Part shown: in pieces, positions 1-8,237 of the stretch
How positions within the stretch are numbered: position 1 is the first letter of the stretch
Layout of the letters: every line of letters starts with the position of its first letter
Assembly (NCBI GenBank): GCA_002695005.1
Contig: NZNT01000020.1
Span: 62,001 to 126,000, forward strand
Source: Maritimibacter sp.
GTDB lineage: Bacteria; Pseudomonadota; Alphaproteobacteria; Rhodobacterales; Rhodobacteraceae
Length of the DNA: 64,000 bases
Direction of reading: 5' to 3'
Translations under genes and position numbers: made by a program
Notes under the pieces: model-generated
What the model was told of the DNA's origin: nothing
Seen by the model: only the letters and a program-made list of their open reading frames with translations
The model's database searches: none

Positions 1-62
1 ATCAATACAAGTTGCCCCCCGAGGAACTTGTCCTCGGTCACCAGATTACGGGCAAATCCCAT
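1..62 (-). CDS. Methyltransferase N-terminus (partial, TrmN6-like)
   Basis: Only the first 20 codons are present; the gene runs off the left edge. The reading frame starts at an ATG 2 nt downstream of the DUF2007 stop codon, so the two genes look co-transcribed. The peptide contains TEDKFLGGQL, which resembles the N-terminus of the tRNA1(Val) adenine-N6 methyltransferase family found next to DUF2007 and polyprenyl synthetase genes in Rhodobacteraceae. The family call rests on this short motif and on context; the catalytic domain is not visible. Confidence 0.5.
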   Translation of the reverse strand, partial: MGFARNLVTEDKFLGGQLVL

Positions 63-64
63 AC

Positions 65-283
65 TCACGTCTCCTCGATATCGATCCCGTTTTCGGTCAG
101 CACGCGGCAGGCGCGCGCATGATCGTCCGCCCGGACCATAAGGCGACGAGGTAAAATACCTATTGATCCCTCAAGGGTGCTCATATGGACGTCCATCGGA
201 AACGAAGGTATACCTTCGCCGGAAAGTAGGGCGTCTGCAAAAGCGATGATCGTAGGGTCCGTGGTGCGAAGAAGCTCTTTCAT
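65..283 (-). CDS. DUF2007 small protein (putative signal transducing)
   Basis: A 72-residue soluble protein with no signal peptide. It starts MKELLRTTDPTIIAFADALL and has the pattern of DUF2007 proteins, which resemble a PII-like fold and are annotated as putative signal transducers without a proven role. It diverges from the polyprenyl synthetase gene, with 74 bp between the start codons, and is followed after 2 nt by a methyltransferase gene. This divergent arrangement is common in Rhodobacteraceae. The function remains unknown. Confidence 0.8.
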   Translation of the reverse strand: MKELLRTTDPTIIAFADALLSGEGIPSFPMDVHMSTLEGSIGILPRRLMVRADDHARACRVLTENGIDIEET

Positions 284-357
284 GATTGGGACTTAGGACC
301 TTATTTCGCCGATTGTCGAGGCATTCGTCCGACGGCTCGGGGAGGGTTGAGGAAAGA

Positions 358-1359
358 ATGAACGTGTTCGACCGCAAGGCGCACAAGCCTCACGAACGTC
401 TCGCCGCCCATCTCAAGGACGATCTGGCCGGCGTGGATGAGATGATTCGCACCCGCATGTCGTCGGAACATGCCCCGCGCATCCCCGAGGTCACGGCGCA
501 TCTCGTCGAGGCCGGCGGCAAGCGGCTGCGCCCGATGCTCACGCTCGCCTCGGCGCGGATGTGCGGCTACGACGGGCCGTATCACGTTCACCTCGCGACG
601 GCGGTGGAGTTCATCCATACCGCGACGCTCCTGCATGACGACGTGGTGGACGAGAGCGCGCAGCGGCGCGGGCGGCCCACCGCGAACCTGTTGTGGGACA
701 ACAAGTCGAGCGTTCTGGTGGGCGACTACCTGTTCGCGCGGTCGTTCCAGCTGATGACCGAGGCGGATTCGCTGCGCGTGCTTCAGGTGTTGTCCAATGC
801 CTCGGCCACGATCACCGAGGGGGAGGTGTTGCAGCTCACCGCGGCGCAGGACTTGGCCACGACCGAAGAGACCTATTTCAAGGTGGTGCGGGGCAAGACC
901 GCGGCGCTGTTTTCGGCGGCGACCGAAGTGGGCGGCATCCTTGCGGGTGTCAGCGAGGAGAAGATCGCCGCGCTGCACGACTATGGCGACGCTCTGGGCA
1001 TCGCGTTCCAGGTGGTGGACGACCTGCTCGATTTCTGGGGCGGCGACGCGACCGGCAAGAACATCGGCGACGATTTCCGCGAGCGCAAGCTGACCCTGCC
1101 GATCATCAAGGCGATTGCGCAGGCGGATGACGACGAGCGGGCGTTCTGGACCCGCACGATCGCCAAGAACGATCAACGGGACGGCGACCTCGAGCGGGCG
1201 CTGGAGATCATGACGGCGCATGGCGCGCTGGAGGATACGCGGGCGGCCGCGCTCGACTGGGCGGAGCGGGCCAAGGCGCCGCTCGCGCTGCTCCCGGACG
1301 ATCCGATCCGCGATATGCTGAGCGATATCGCCGACTATGTGGTGGCGCGGCTCAACTGA
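358..1359 (+). CDS. ispB: Polyprenyl diphosphate synthase (ubiquinone side chain)
   Basis: A trans-prenyltransferase that condenses isopentenyl diphosphate units into the octaprenyl or decaprenyl tail of ubiquinone. From the ATG at 358 the protein has 333 residues, normal for the family. Visible motifs are GGKRLRPML (53-61), the first aspartate-rich motif DDVVD (94-98), the second DDLLD (221-225), and the GDDFRERKLTLP segment that follows it. The upstream in-frame start at 286 was not used, because AGGAAAG sits just ahead of 358 and homologues begin there. The product chain length cannot be read from the sequence. Confidence 0.92.
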   Translation: MNVFDRKAHKPHERLAAHLKDDLAGVDEMIRTRMSSEHAPRIPEVTAHLVEAGGKRLRPMLTLASARMCGYDGPYHVHLATAVEFIHTATLLHDDVVDESAQRRGRPTANLLWDNKSSVLVGDYLFARSFQLMTEADSLRVLQVLSNASATITEGEVLQLTAAQDLATTEETYFKVVRGKTAALFSAATEVGGILAGVSEEKIAALHDYGDALGIAFQVVDDLLDFWGGDATGKNIGDDFRERKLTLPIIKAIAQADDDERAFWTRTIAKNDQRDGDLERALEIMTAHGALEDTRAAALDWAERAKAPLALLPDDPIRDMLSDIADYVVARLN

Positions 1360-1360
1360 C

Positions 1361-2098
1361 ATGACCGACGGTGTCTATTTCCACGGGCTACCGGGTGGAC
1401 CGGCGGAGCTCGAGTGCCTTGGCCCGCGCTCTCCCCTGCGTCCGCTCGACCGGCTGACCCGGCCGGGGTCGGATTACGAGGCGCGGCTGGGGTCGGTGGT
1501 CGACGATCTGCGCCGCGCCGGGCCTCAGCGGGTCGTCGCGTTCTCGATGGGGGCCATGTCGGCGCTCAGGATCGCGGCCGACCATCCGGAGCTGGTGTCG
1601 GAACTTGTGCTGATCGCGCCTGCCGGACCGCTCACGCTGGGGGATTTCCTGCCGCAGATGGCCGGGCGCCCGGTGTTTCAGGCGGCGCTGCGCGGCGGGG
1701 CGCGGTTCCGGATGTTCGTCTATGGGCAGGCGAGCGCGATCCGGCTGATGCCGCAGTCGTTCCTCGAGAGCCTGTTTCGCAGCGCTCCGGTGCATGACAA
1801 GGCGCTGCTCGTGGACCCGGACATCATGGACGGGCTGATCGAGTCGTGGCACTCCGCGCTGCTCGGGTCGCGCGCGGCCTATCGCGACGAGCTTTCGGCC
1901 TATGTTTCCGACTGGTCCGGTGTGCTTGGGCGCGTGTCGGTGCCGACGGTGATCCATGCGGGGGCCGGGGACTCCTGGGTGCCGCCGCGGATGGTGCGCT
2001 CCCTTGCCGGATCGCTGGGCTGTGTGCCGGAGATGCATGAGCATCCGGAGCTTGGCCACTACGGGGTGGCGAACAAGGTTCTCATGAAGCTCAGGTGA
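1361..2098 (+). CDS. Alpha/beta hydrolase family protein
   Basis: A 245-residue protein with an alpha/beta hydrolase outline: a beta strand leading to YFHGLPGGPAE near the N-terminus (oxyanion-type loop), a nucleophile-elbow-like AFSMG, and a C-terminal HPELGHYG that could supply the catalytic histidine. The elbow lacks the first glycine of the classical GxSxG. The ATG starts 1 nt after the polyprenyl synthetase stop, so the two genes are probably cotranscribed. Its 3' end overlaps the convergent ispE gene by 8 bp. The substrate is unknown. Confidence 0.72.
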   Translation: MTDGVYFHGLPGGPAELECLGPRSPLRPLDRLTRPGSDYEARLGSVVDDLRRAGPQRVVAFSMGAMSALRIAADHPELVSELVLIAPAGPLTLGDFLPQMAGRPVFQAALRGGARFRMFVYGQASAIRLMPQSFLESLFRSAPVHDKALLVDPDIMDGLIESWHSALLGSRAAYRDELSAYVSDWSGVLGRVSVPTVIHAGAGDSWVPPRMVRSLAGSLGCVPEMHEHPELGHYGVANKVLMKLR

Positions 2099-2924
2099 GC
2101 GTGGCCGGGGCCACCCACCAGCCGGGATGATCCTGTGCCAGCGCGGCAGCGGCGATGTCGGCCCCGTCGCGCGTGTCGAACAATGCGAAACAGGTGGCGC
2201 CGGACCCGGACATGCGGGTGAGACGGGCGCCAGACAGACCGCTGAGCGCCTCCAGCACGTCCGCGATGACCGGTGCTGCGCCGATGGCCGGGGCTTCGAG
2301 GTCGTTGCGCTGTGCGCCCAGCCAGTCGATGAGGGCGCGCGTCCCCTGCCAGCGGGGCAGTTTCGCGGGCATCGGCTTGTTCTGCTTGCGGTCGAGGGCC
2401 TTGAACACCGTGGGCGTCGGCACTTCGACGCCGGGGTTGGCGAGGACGGCGTGCAGGGGGGGCAGGTGCGGCACGGGCACGACGACCTCTCCAATCCCCG
2501 ACATGAGGGCCGCCTGCCGCATCAGGCAGACGCGCACATCGGCGCCGAGGTCGGCCACGCCCTCCGGCAAGCGCCGCTCGCCGGTGATGTCGGACAGGGC
2601 CAGCAGGGTCGCGGCGGCGTCGGATGAGCCGCCCCCGATCCCGGCAGCGGCAGGCAGGTGCTTGGACAGGGTGATCGCGACGGGCTGTTCGAACAGCGCG
2701 GCGGCCTTCCAGACGAGGTTGGTGTCGTCCGTCGGCACACCGGCGGCCTGCGGCCCGGTCACGTCGAGGGACATGGCATCCGCCGGCTGCACCGCGACGC
2801 GGTCGCCCACGTCGGCAAAGACCACGAGGCTGTCGAGAAGGTGATAGCCGTCCTTGCGCTGCCCGGTGACGTGCAGCGTGAGGTTCACCTTCGCGGGGGC
2901 GAAGACCTTGGCGAACGGAACCAT
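2091..2924 (-). CDS. ispE: 4-diphosphocytidyl-2-C-methyl-D-erythritol kinase
   Basis: IspE phosphorylates CDP-methylerythritol in the non-mevalonate pathway to isopentenyl diphosphate. The 277-residue protein has the GHMP-kinase N-terminal AKVNLTLHV and the phosphate loop PAAAGIGGGSSDAA (91-104). The C-terminal GHMP motif RMSGSGATCFALF is also present. It lies 10 nt downstream of the TPR-protein gene on the same strand. It faces the polyprenyl synthetase and hydrolase pair, so both ends of quinone-tail supply are encoded here. The convergent 3' end overlaps the hydrolase gene by 8 bp. Confidence 0.95.
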   Translation of the reverse strand: MVPFAKVFAPAKVNLTLHVTGQRKDGYHLLDSLVVFADVGDRVAVQPADAMSLDVTGPQAAGVPTDDTNLVWKAAALFEQPVAITLSKHLPAAAGIGGGSSDAAATLLALSDITGERRLPEGVADLGADVRVCLMRQAALMSGIGEVVVPVPHLPPLHAVLANPGVEVPTPTVFKALDRKQNKPMPAKLPRWQGTRALIDWLGAQRNDLEAPAIGAAPVIADVLEALSGLSGARLTRMSGSGATCFALFDTRDGADIAAAALAQDHPGWWVAPATLT

Positions 2925-2934
2925 GCGGGCGGCC

Positions 2935-4668
2935 TCAGTTCGCCGCGGCGCTGTCCCGCGTCAGGATCGGCTCCTTGCCTTCCTCGATCAGCACCTCGTC
3001 CAGCCCGATCTCAAGCTTGCGGCGGATGCGGTCGGGCTTCACCTCTTCGAGGTCGGTGTCGTCGTTGATGAAGGACAGCGCGCGGCTCCACTGAAATTCG
3101 GCTTCGCGGGTGCGACCGACGGACCAGTAAACGTCTCCGAGGTGATCGTTGACCACCGGGTCGACGGGCATGAGCGAGACGGCTTTTTCCATCTGCGGCA
3201 CGGCCTCCTGATAGCGGCCGAGGCGGAAGTAGACCCAGCCGAGGCTGTCGACGATGTAGCCTTCGTTCGGGCGCTGATCGACGGCTTTGCGGATCATGTC
3301 GAGTGCGGTGTCGAGGTTCTGGCCCTTCTCGACATAGGAGTAGCCGAGGTAGTTGAGGACCGAGGGCTGAACCGGCTGCAATTCCAGAGCCTTGAGGAAA
3401 TCGGCCTCGGCCTGTACCCAGTTGCCGCCGCGCTCGTTGGCGATGCCACGGGCGAAGTAGACGGCCCATTGGGCGGGCACTTCGGTATCGTACAGCGCGA
3501 TGGCACGGTCATAGGCGGCGGCGGATTCGGGCCACATCTCTTCGTACCGGTACGCATCCGCCAGGGCGACGTGGACGGGGGCGAGATCGGGGAAGCGGTC
3601 GGCAAGCGCGACGAGCGTGTCGATCCCCTCCTGCTCGGCCCCGGACCGGCGCAGCGCACCGGCCTTGCCCATCATCGCCTGCACATAGGCGCGGCTGTCC
3701 GGGTCGATCTGGTCGTAGGTTTCGACGGCGAGGTCATGGCTTCCCATATCCTCGAACACGGCGGCGCTGAGGAGCACGGCGCCCACGTTGTCGGGGTTCA
3801 GATGCTGGGCGAGGCGCGCATAGATCAGGACGAGGCTGGGGCTGGCTTCATTGGCGAGCACTTCGGCCACGTTGAAAAACAGCGCCGAAAGCCCGTCCTT
3901 GGGCGACCGGATCGCGTCGAATTCGACGGTCTCCCCGGCCTCGAGCGCGGCGCGCAGCGAGGCGACCTCTTCGTCGCCCGTGGTCGGGAGCTGCGCGTCG
4001 ATGGCCGCGATGGCGTCGTCGTTGCGCTCAAGCTGGCTCAGGATCTGGGCATAGGCGATGACGCCGGAGCGGTTGAGCGTGAGCTCGACCTCTTCGCCGG
4101 AGAGAATCCGGGCCGCGCCCTCGTAGTCACCCACATAAGCGAGCGCCTGCGCTTTTTGAAAGGCCGAGATCTGGCGGGCCATTTCGTCCTGCGCGAGGTC
4201 GTCGAAGATTTCCAGCGCGCGCGACATGCGCCCGTCACCGATAGCGGTCCATGCAAGGATGAGCGGGTCCATGAGACCGCCGACGGAAAAGCCGCCGCTC
4301 ATCGTCTCTTCCACGGTGTCCCATTCTTCACGCGCCATCGCGTCGCCCAGCAGGACGATGCGGCCAAGTTCGTTTTCCGCCGAGAGGTCGGTGAGGCGGC
4401 GGGCGACCGGCACGGCGGCGTCGATCTGGCCGAGGCCGATATAGGCGACCAGCAGCCCCTCCATGATCCCGGCATTGTCCGGGCGTTCGGCAAGGGCGCG
4501 GGCGCCGTAATCGACGAGGGCCGCGAAATCGGCATTGGCATCGGCGGAGCGGGCGGCGAGGTAGGCGCCGACGAACCCGTCGGTCGATTGTGCGCCCGAG
4601 GGCAAGGCGGTCAGCGCCAGCAAGCTGGCCGCGCCGAGGCTGCGGACGGTACGGATCAATCGGGGCAA
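2935..4668 (-). CDS. Secreted TPR-repeat protein
   Basis: A 577-residue protein with a signal peptide ending near LPSGAQ, followed by tandem tetratricopeptide repeats through most of its length (for example the block with YLGYSYVEKGQNLDTALD and the next with DSLGWVYFRLGRYQEA). TPR arrays act as protein-binding scaffolds, and here it would work in the periplasm or at the outer membrane. I placed the start at the TTG at 4668 because AGGAGAGG lies 6 nt upstream; the ATG at 4701 would put this ribosome site inside the gene. It precedes ispE by 10 nt. The specific partner is unknown. Confidence 0.8.
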   Translation of the reverse strand: MPRLIRTVRSLGAASLLALTALPSGAQSTDGFVGAYLAARSADANADFAALVDYGARALAERPDNAGIMEGLLVAYIGLGQIDAAVPVARRLTDLSAENELGRIVLLGDAMAREEWDTVEETMSGGFSVGGLMDPLILAWTAIGDGRMSRALEIFDDLAQDEMARQISAFQKAQALAYVGDYEGAARILSGEEVELTLNRSGVIAYAQILSQLERNDDAIAAIDAQLPTTGDEEVASLRAALEAGETVEFDAIRSPKDGLSALFFNVAEVLANEASPSLVLIYARLAQHLNPDNVGAVLLSAAVFEDMGSHDLAVETYDQIDPDSRAYVQAMMGKAGALRRSGAEQEGIDTLVALADRFPDLAPVHVALADAYRYEEMWPESAAAYDRAIALYDTEVPAQWAVYFARGIANERGGNWVQAEADFLKALELQPVQPSVLNYLGYSYVEKGQNLDTALDMIRKAVDQRPNEGYIVDSLGWVYFRLGRYQEAVPQMEKAVSLMPVDPVVNDHLGDVYWSVGRTREAEFQWSRALSFINDDTDLEEVKPDRIRRKLEIGLDEVLIEEGKEPILTRDSAAAN

Positions 4669-4768
4669 GGTGCACCTCTCCTGTTGGGTGGTTGGAGGCA
4701 ACCCTAACCCTCGGACCGGGGCGGTTCAATGCGCGTGGGCCGCGCGGGGCGGCCCACTGACGCAAAGG

Positions 4769-6421
4769 TTACATGTTCGGGTAATTCGGCCCGTCACCGC
4801 CCTGCGGGACCGTCCAGCGGATGTTCTCGGACGGGTCCTTGATGTCGCAGGTCTTGCAGTGAACGCAGTTCTGAAAGTTGATCTGGAACTTCGGCCCGTT
4901 GTCGCCCTCGACCACCTCGTAAACACCGGCCGGGCAATACCGCTGCGCGGGCTCGGCATATTCCGGCAGGTTCACGTCGATCGGGATCGAGGCATCCTTG
5001 AGCTTGAGGTGGCAGGGCTGGCTTTCTTCGTGGTTCGTGTTGGCGAAGCTCACGTTGGTCAGCCGGTCGAAAGACAGCACGCCGTCGGGCTTGGGATAGT
5101 CGATGGGCTTGTGCTTGGACGCCTTCTCGGTCGCCTTCGGGTCGGACTTGCCGTGTTTCATCGTGCCAAACAGCGAGAAGCCGCCGAAGAGCGTCTGGAA
5201 CCACATGTCGAAGCCGCCCAGCGCCATGCCGCCGGCGGGACCGAAGCGGGCGTTGAGGGGTGCGACGTTGCGCACGCGCTTGAGGTCTTTGCCCACGGGG
5301 CCGGTCTTGAGCGCCTCGTCGTATTCGGAGAGCGTATCGCCGGAGCGCCCCGCTTCGATTGCCGCATAGGCGGCTTCGGCGGCCTGACGGCCCGAATGCA
5401 TGGCGTTGTGGTTGCCCTTGATGCGCGGCAGGTTCACGAGACCGGCGGAACAGCCCGCGATCACGCCGCCCGGAAACGCGGTGTCGGGGATCGACTGGAA
5501 CCCGCCCTTGGTCACGGCGCGCGCGCCGTAGGCCACGCGCTTGCCACCCTTTAACACCTGCGCAACGCGCGGGTGGTGCTTGAACCGCTGAAACTCCTGA
5601 TACGGGTTCAGGTAGGGGTTCTTGTAGTTCAGGTCGACGATGTAGCCGACGTAAACCTGGTTGTTGTCGATGTGATAGAGGAACGAACCACCGCCGTTCT
5701 TGAACCCGAGCGGCCAGCCGAGCGAGTGGGTGACTTCGCCCTCGTTGTGGTTCTCGGGGTCGACGTCCCAGATTTCCTTGAGCCCGATGCCGTATTTGGG
5801 CACGTCGGAGTTCTGGGCGAGGTCGTACTTGGCAATGATCTCTTTCGCGAGCGAGCCGCGCACGCCTTCGCAGATGATGGTGTACTTGCCGTGAAGCTCC
5901 ATCCCCGGCTCGTAGCCGTCGCCGGGGGTGCCGTCGGCGTTTCGGCCAAACTCGCCTGCCACCACGCCCTTCACCGCGCCATTGTCGTCATAGACCAGTT
6001 CGGAGCAGGACATCCCGGGATAGACCTCGACGCCGAGCGCCTCGGCCTGTTCGGCGAGCCAGCGGCAGACGTTGCCCATCGAGACGATGTAGTTGCCGTG
6101 GTTGTTCATGAGCGGCGGCATGACCCAGTTCGGGATGCGCATCTGGCCGCCTTCGCCGAAGATGTAGAAGTTGTCCTTCTTCACCGGGACGGTGACCGGC
6201 GCGCCCTTTTCCTTCCAGTCCGGGATCAGCGCGTCGAGACCCGAGGGGTCCAGAACAGCGCCCGACAGGATATGCGCCCCGACCTCGGAGCCCTTTTCGA
6301 GCACGACGACCATCAGGTCCTCGTTCAGTTGCTTGAGCCGGATGGCGGCGGAGAGGCCCGCGGGGCCAGCCCCCACGATGACCACGTCAACGTCCATCGC
6401 TTCGCGTTCGATTTCGGCCAT
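4769..6421 (-). CDS. Electron transfer flavoprotein-ubiquinone oxidoreductase
   Basis: ETF-QO passes electrons from reduced electron-transfer flavoprotein, fed by acyl-CoA and other dehydrogenases, to ubiquinone at the inner membrane. The 550-residue protein has the FAD-binding motif GAGPAGLS (17-24). Near its C-terminus it has the four cysteines of the 4Fe-4S cluster in YCPAGVYE and NCVHCKTCDIKDP. Length and domain order are those of the family. It lies upstream of the TPR gene with a 100 bp gap. A candidate sigma-70-type promoter is at 6454-6482. Confidence 0.95.
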   Translation of the reverse strand: MAEIEREAMDVDVVIVGAGPAGLSAAIRLKQLNEDLMVVVLEKGSEVGAHILSGAVLDPSGLDALIPDWKEKGAPVTVPVKKDNFYIFGEGGQMRIPNWVMPPLMNNHGNYIVSMGNVCRWLAEQAEALGVEVYPGMSCSELVYDDNGAVKGVVAGEFGRNADGTPGDGYEPGMELHGKYTIICEGVRGSLAKEIIAKYDLAQNSDVPKYGIGLKEIWDVDPENHNEGEVTHSLGWPLGFKNGGGSFLYHIDNNQVYVGYIVDLNYKNPYLNPYQEFQRFKHHPRVAQVLKGGKRVAYGARAVTKGGFQSIPDTAFPGGVIAGCSAGLVNLPRIKGNHNAMHSGRQAAEAAYAAIEAGRSGDTLSEYDEALKTGPVGKDLKRVRNVAPLNARFGPAGGMALGGFDMWFQTLFGGFSLFGTMKHGKSDPKATEKASKHKPIDYPKPDGVLSFDRLTNVSFANTNHEESQPCHLKLKDASIPIDVNLPEYAEPAQRYCPAGVYEVVEGDNGPKFQINFQNCVHCKTCDIKDPSENIRWTVPQGGDGPNYPNM

Positions 6422-6453
6422 TTCCGGCTCCCTTCCCGAAATTTTGTTGCGCC

Positions 6454-6482
6454 TTGGTAGCGGGCGTGCTGGTCCCGGTCAA
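6454..6482 (-). promoter_or_regulatory. Candidate promoter of the ETF-QO gene
   Basis: Read on the minus strand, TTGACC is followed after 17 bp by TACCAA, about 33 nt upstream of the ETF-QO start. The -35 hexamer is close to consensus and the -10 is weak. The call rests on spacing and position only. Confidence 0.4.
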
Positions 6483-6518
6483 TCGCGACACGGCGTCATT
6501 CGCTGCGCTGCGGCACCG

Positions 6519-6568
6519 GCAATCCGCCAATAATCCCGTTGCAAATCAGGCGGGATTGCTTTTGTGTT
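6519..6568 (+). promoter_or_regulatory. Terminator-like leader hairpin ahead of greA
   Basis: GCAATCCGCC (6519-6528) can pair with GGCGGGATTGC (6549-6559) with one bulged G, and TTTTGTGTT follows directly. An alternative stem uses AATCCCG (6532-6538) with CGGGATT (6551-6557). Both share the same 3' arm, so they exclude each other. No gene ends just upstream on this strand, so this is not an ordinary terminator. It may be a leader attenuator of greA. I saw no convincing promoter upstream. Confidence 0.4.
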
Positions 6569-6645
6569 GGACCAGCCTTCCGGGCTCCGGCGGACCGCCC
6601 GCCCGGTATTAAGTGAGACCCGAGACAGAGAACCACAAGGCACTC

Positions 6646-7116
6646 ATGGAAAAGATCCTGCTGACCCGTGCGGGCTACACCGCACTGAATGAAGAATTGA
6701 AACAACTGAAGTCGGTGGAGCGCCCCGCCGTGATCGCCGCGATTTCCGAGGCGCGCGAGCATGGCGACCTGTCGGAGAACGCCGAGTATCATGCCGCCCG
6801 TGAGAAGCAGAGCTTCATCGAGGGGCGCGTGAAGGAGCTTGAAAGCGTGATCGGCCTGGCCGAGGTGATCGACCCCGCCAAGCTGTCCGGTCCCGTGAAG
6901 TTCGCGGCCACCGTGAAGCTGGTGGACGAAGATACGGACGAGGAAAAGACCTATCAGATCGTGGGGGAGCCCGAGGCCGACCTCGAGAAGGGCAAGCTCA
7001 ACATCAAGTCACCGCTGGCCCGCGCCCTGATCGGCAAGGAAGAGGGCGACTCGGTCGAAGTTCGCACGCCGGGTGGCGAGAAGAGTTACGAAATCCTCGA
7101 GATCGAGTATATCTGA
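6646..7116 (+). CDS. greA: Transcription elongation factor GreA
   Basis: GreA enters the RNA polymerase secondary channel and stimulates cleavage of backtracked RNA. From the ATG at 6646 the protein has 156 residues, the standard length. The N-terminal coiled coil carries the conserved acidic tip within [17 protein letters not shown]. The C-terminal FKBP-like domain ends in [19 protein letters not shown]. An upstream in-frame start at 6613 would add 11 unusual residues; AAGG before 6646 supports the shorter form. A membrane-protein gene begins 28 nt downstream. Confidence 0.95.
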   Translation: MEKILLTRAGYTALNEELKQLKSVERPAVIAAISEAREHGDLSENAEYHAAREKQSFIEGRVKELESVIGLAEVIDPAKLSGPVKFAATVKLVDEDTDEEKTYQIVGEPEADLEKGKLNIKSPLARALIGKEEGDSVEVRTPGGEKSYEILEIEYI

Positions 7117-7144
7117 CCCTGTGACGGAACCTGTCGAGGGCGCA

Positions 7145-8155
7145 ATGGCGCAGGACAAAACCGAAGAGGCGATGGACCTCGGCATCTTCGGACGCCGGAG
7201 CCGACGGGGCGTGGCGCCGTCGGAGTTGCTGGCGGCGGCCCTGTGCTGCCTGTGGCTTGCCGGTTGCGCGGTCTATTTCCTGTTGATGGACGGCGACGTG
7301 GCCGCGCCCGGCCCGGCCGGGTTCATCATGACGCTGCTCGCCGTGTTCCTGCCGGTGGCCGTCATCTGGCTTGCGGCTTCCGCCGCACGCTCGGCCCGGA
7401 TCATGCGGGAAGAGACGGTGCGGCTCCAGTCGACCATCGACGCGATGCGCCACAGCTACCTCACACAGGCCCATGCGCACCACGCCGAGCGAAACCCCGA
7501 AGTCGAGGCCAAGATCGCCCGGCTGGAACAGGCGCAGAAGCAGACCGAACAGGCGCTGACCACGTTCTCCACCACCCGAAACCTCGTGCGGGCCGAAGCC
7601 GAGACATCGCGGATGGCCCCACCGCAACGGGCCGAGGAACAGCCCTCGCTCGCGCTGGAGCCGCAGGCCGCCGATACTGCGCCGCCGCTTGAGCGCGACG
7701 ACATGATCCGGGCGCTTCACTTCCCCGAAAGCGCCGAGGACGAGGACGGGTTCGCCGCCCTGCGCCGGGCGCTTCAGGATCGCAAGACCGCGCGGCTCGT
7801 GCAGGCCGCGCAGGACGTGCTGACGCTACTGAGCCAGGACGGCATCTATATGGACGATCTGCGCCCGGACCGGGCCCGCCCGGAAATCTGGCGGCGCTTC
7901 GCCAATGGCCACCGGGGGCGCGAGGTGGCCGCGCTTGGCGGTATCCGGGACCGCTCGTCACTCGCCCTGACGGCGGGCCGTATGAAAAGCGACGCGATCT
8001 TTCGCGACGCGGCCCATCACTTCCTGCGCCGGTTCGACGAGGTTTTCGTGGAATTCGAGGAAACCGCCACGGACGAGGAAATCGCGCGGATGTCCGACAC
8101 CCGGACCGCGCGGGCCTTCATGCTGCTCGGGCGGGTGACGGGGACGTTCACCTGA
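7145..8155 (+). CDS. Unknown two-TM protein with coiled coil
   Basis: I do not recognise a named family. The 336-residue protein has two hydrophobic segments (about 27-48 and 58-80) joined by a short loop. A heptad-rich coiled coil follows (about 88-160), then a soluble C-terminal domain of about 150 residues with many charged positions. This layout suggests an inner-membrane hairpin anchor with a cytoplasmic domain. The ATG at 7145 has GAGGG just upstream; a GTG at 7121 is an alternative. It follows greA by 28 nt and may be cotranscribed. Confidence 0.7.
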   Translation: MAQDKTEEAMDLGIFGRRSRRGVAPSELLAAALCCLWLAGCAVYFLLMDGDVAAPGPAGFIMTLLAVFLPVAVIWLAASAARSARIMREETVRLQSTIDAMRHSYLTQAHAHHAERNPEVEAKIARLEQAQKQTEQALTTFSTTRNLVRAEAETSRMAPPQRAEEQPSLALEPQAADTAPPLERDDMIRALHFPESAEDEDGFAALRRALQDRKTARLVQAAQDVLTLLSQDGIYMDDLRPDRARPEIWRRFANGHRGREVAALGGIRDRSSLALTAGRMKSDAIFRDAAHHFLRRFDEVFVEFEETATDEEIARMSDTRTARAFMLLGRVTGTFT

Positions 8156-8166
8156 TCGGTTTTTTT
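8134..8166 (+). terminator. Weak intrinsic terminator overlapping a stop codon
   Basis: GGTGA (8134-8138) pairs with TCACC (8148-8152) at the very end of the upstream coding region. A run of seven T follows at 8160-8166. The stem is short, but the T-run is the best in the gap. It would end the greA transcript unit before the convergent rlmN. Confidence 0.35.
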
Positions 8167-8237
8167 GCGGGCGGTCACCGGGGCGCCGGGCGGTTTTCCA
8201 CGGCTCTGTCACCCTGCCCGAGACACCGGGCAGGCCC

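Noticed and set aside
2854-4707. 617-codon open frame on the plus strand, antisense to the TPR-protein gene
   Set aside because: It mirrors a gene with signal peptide and TPR repeats. Long antisense frames are common in GC-rich coding DNA, and the translation has no recognisable domain.
8213-8234. CCTGCCCG/CGGGCAGG perfect stem just after the rlmN stop
   Set aside because: It may help end rlmN, but neither strand has a T-run after it, so I did not call a terminator.
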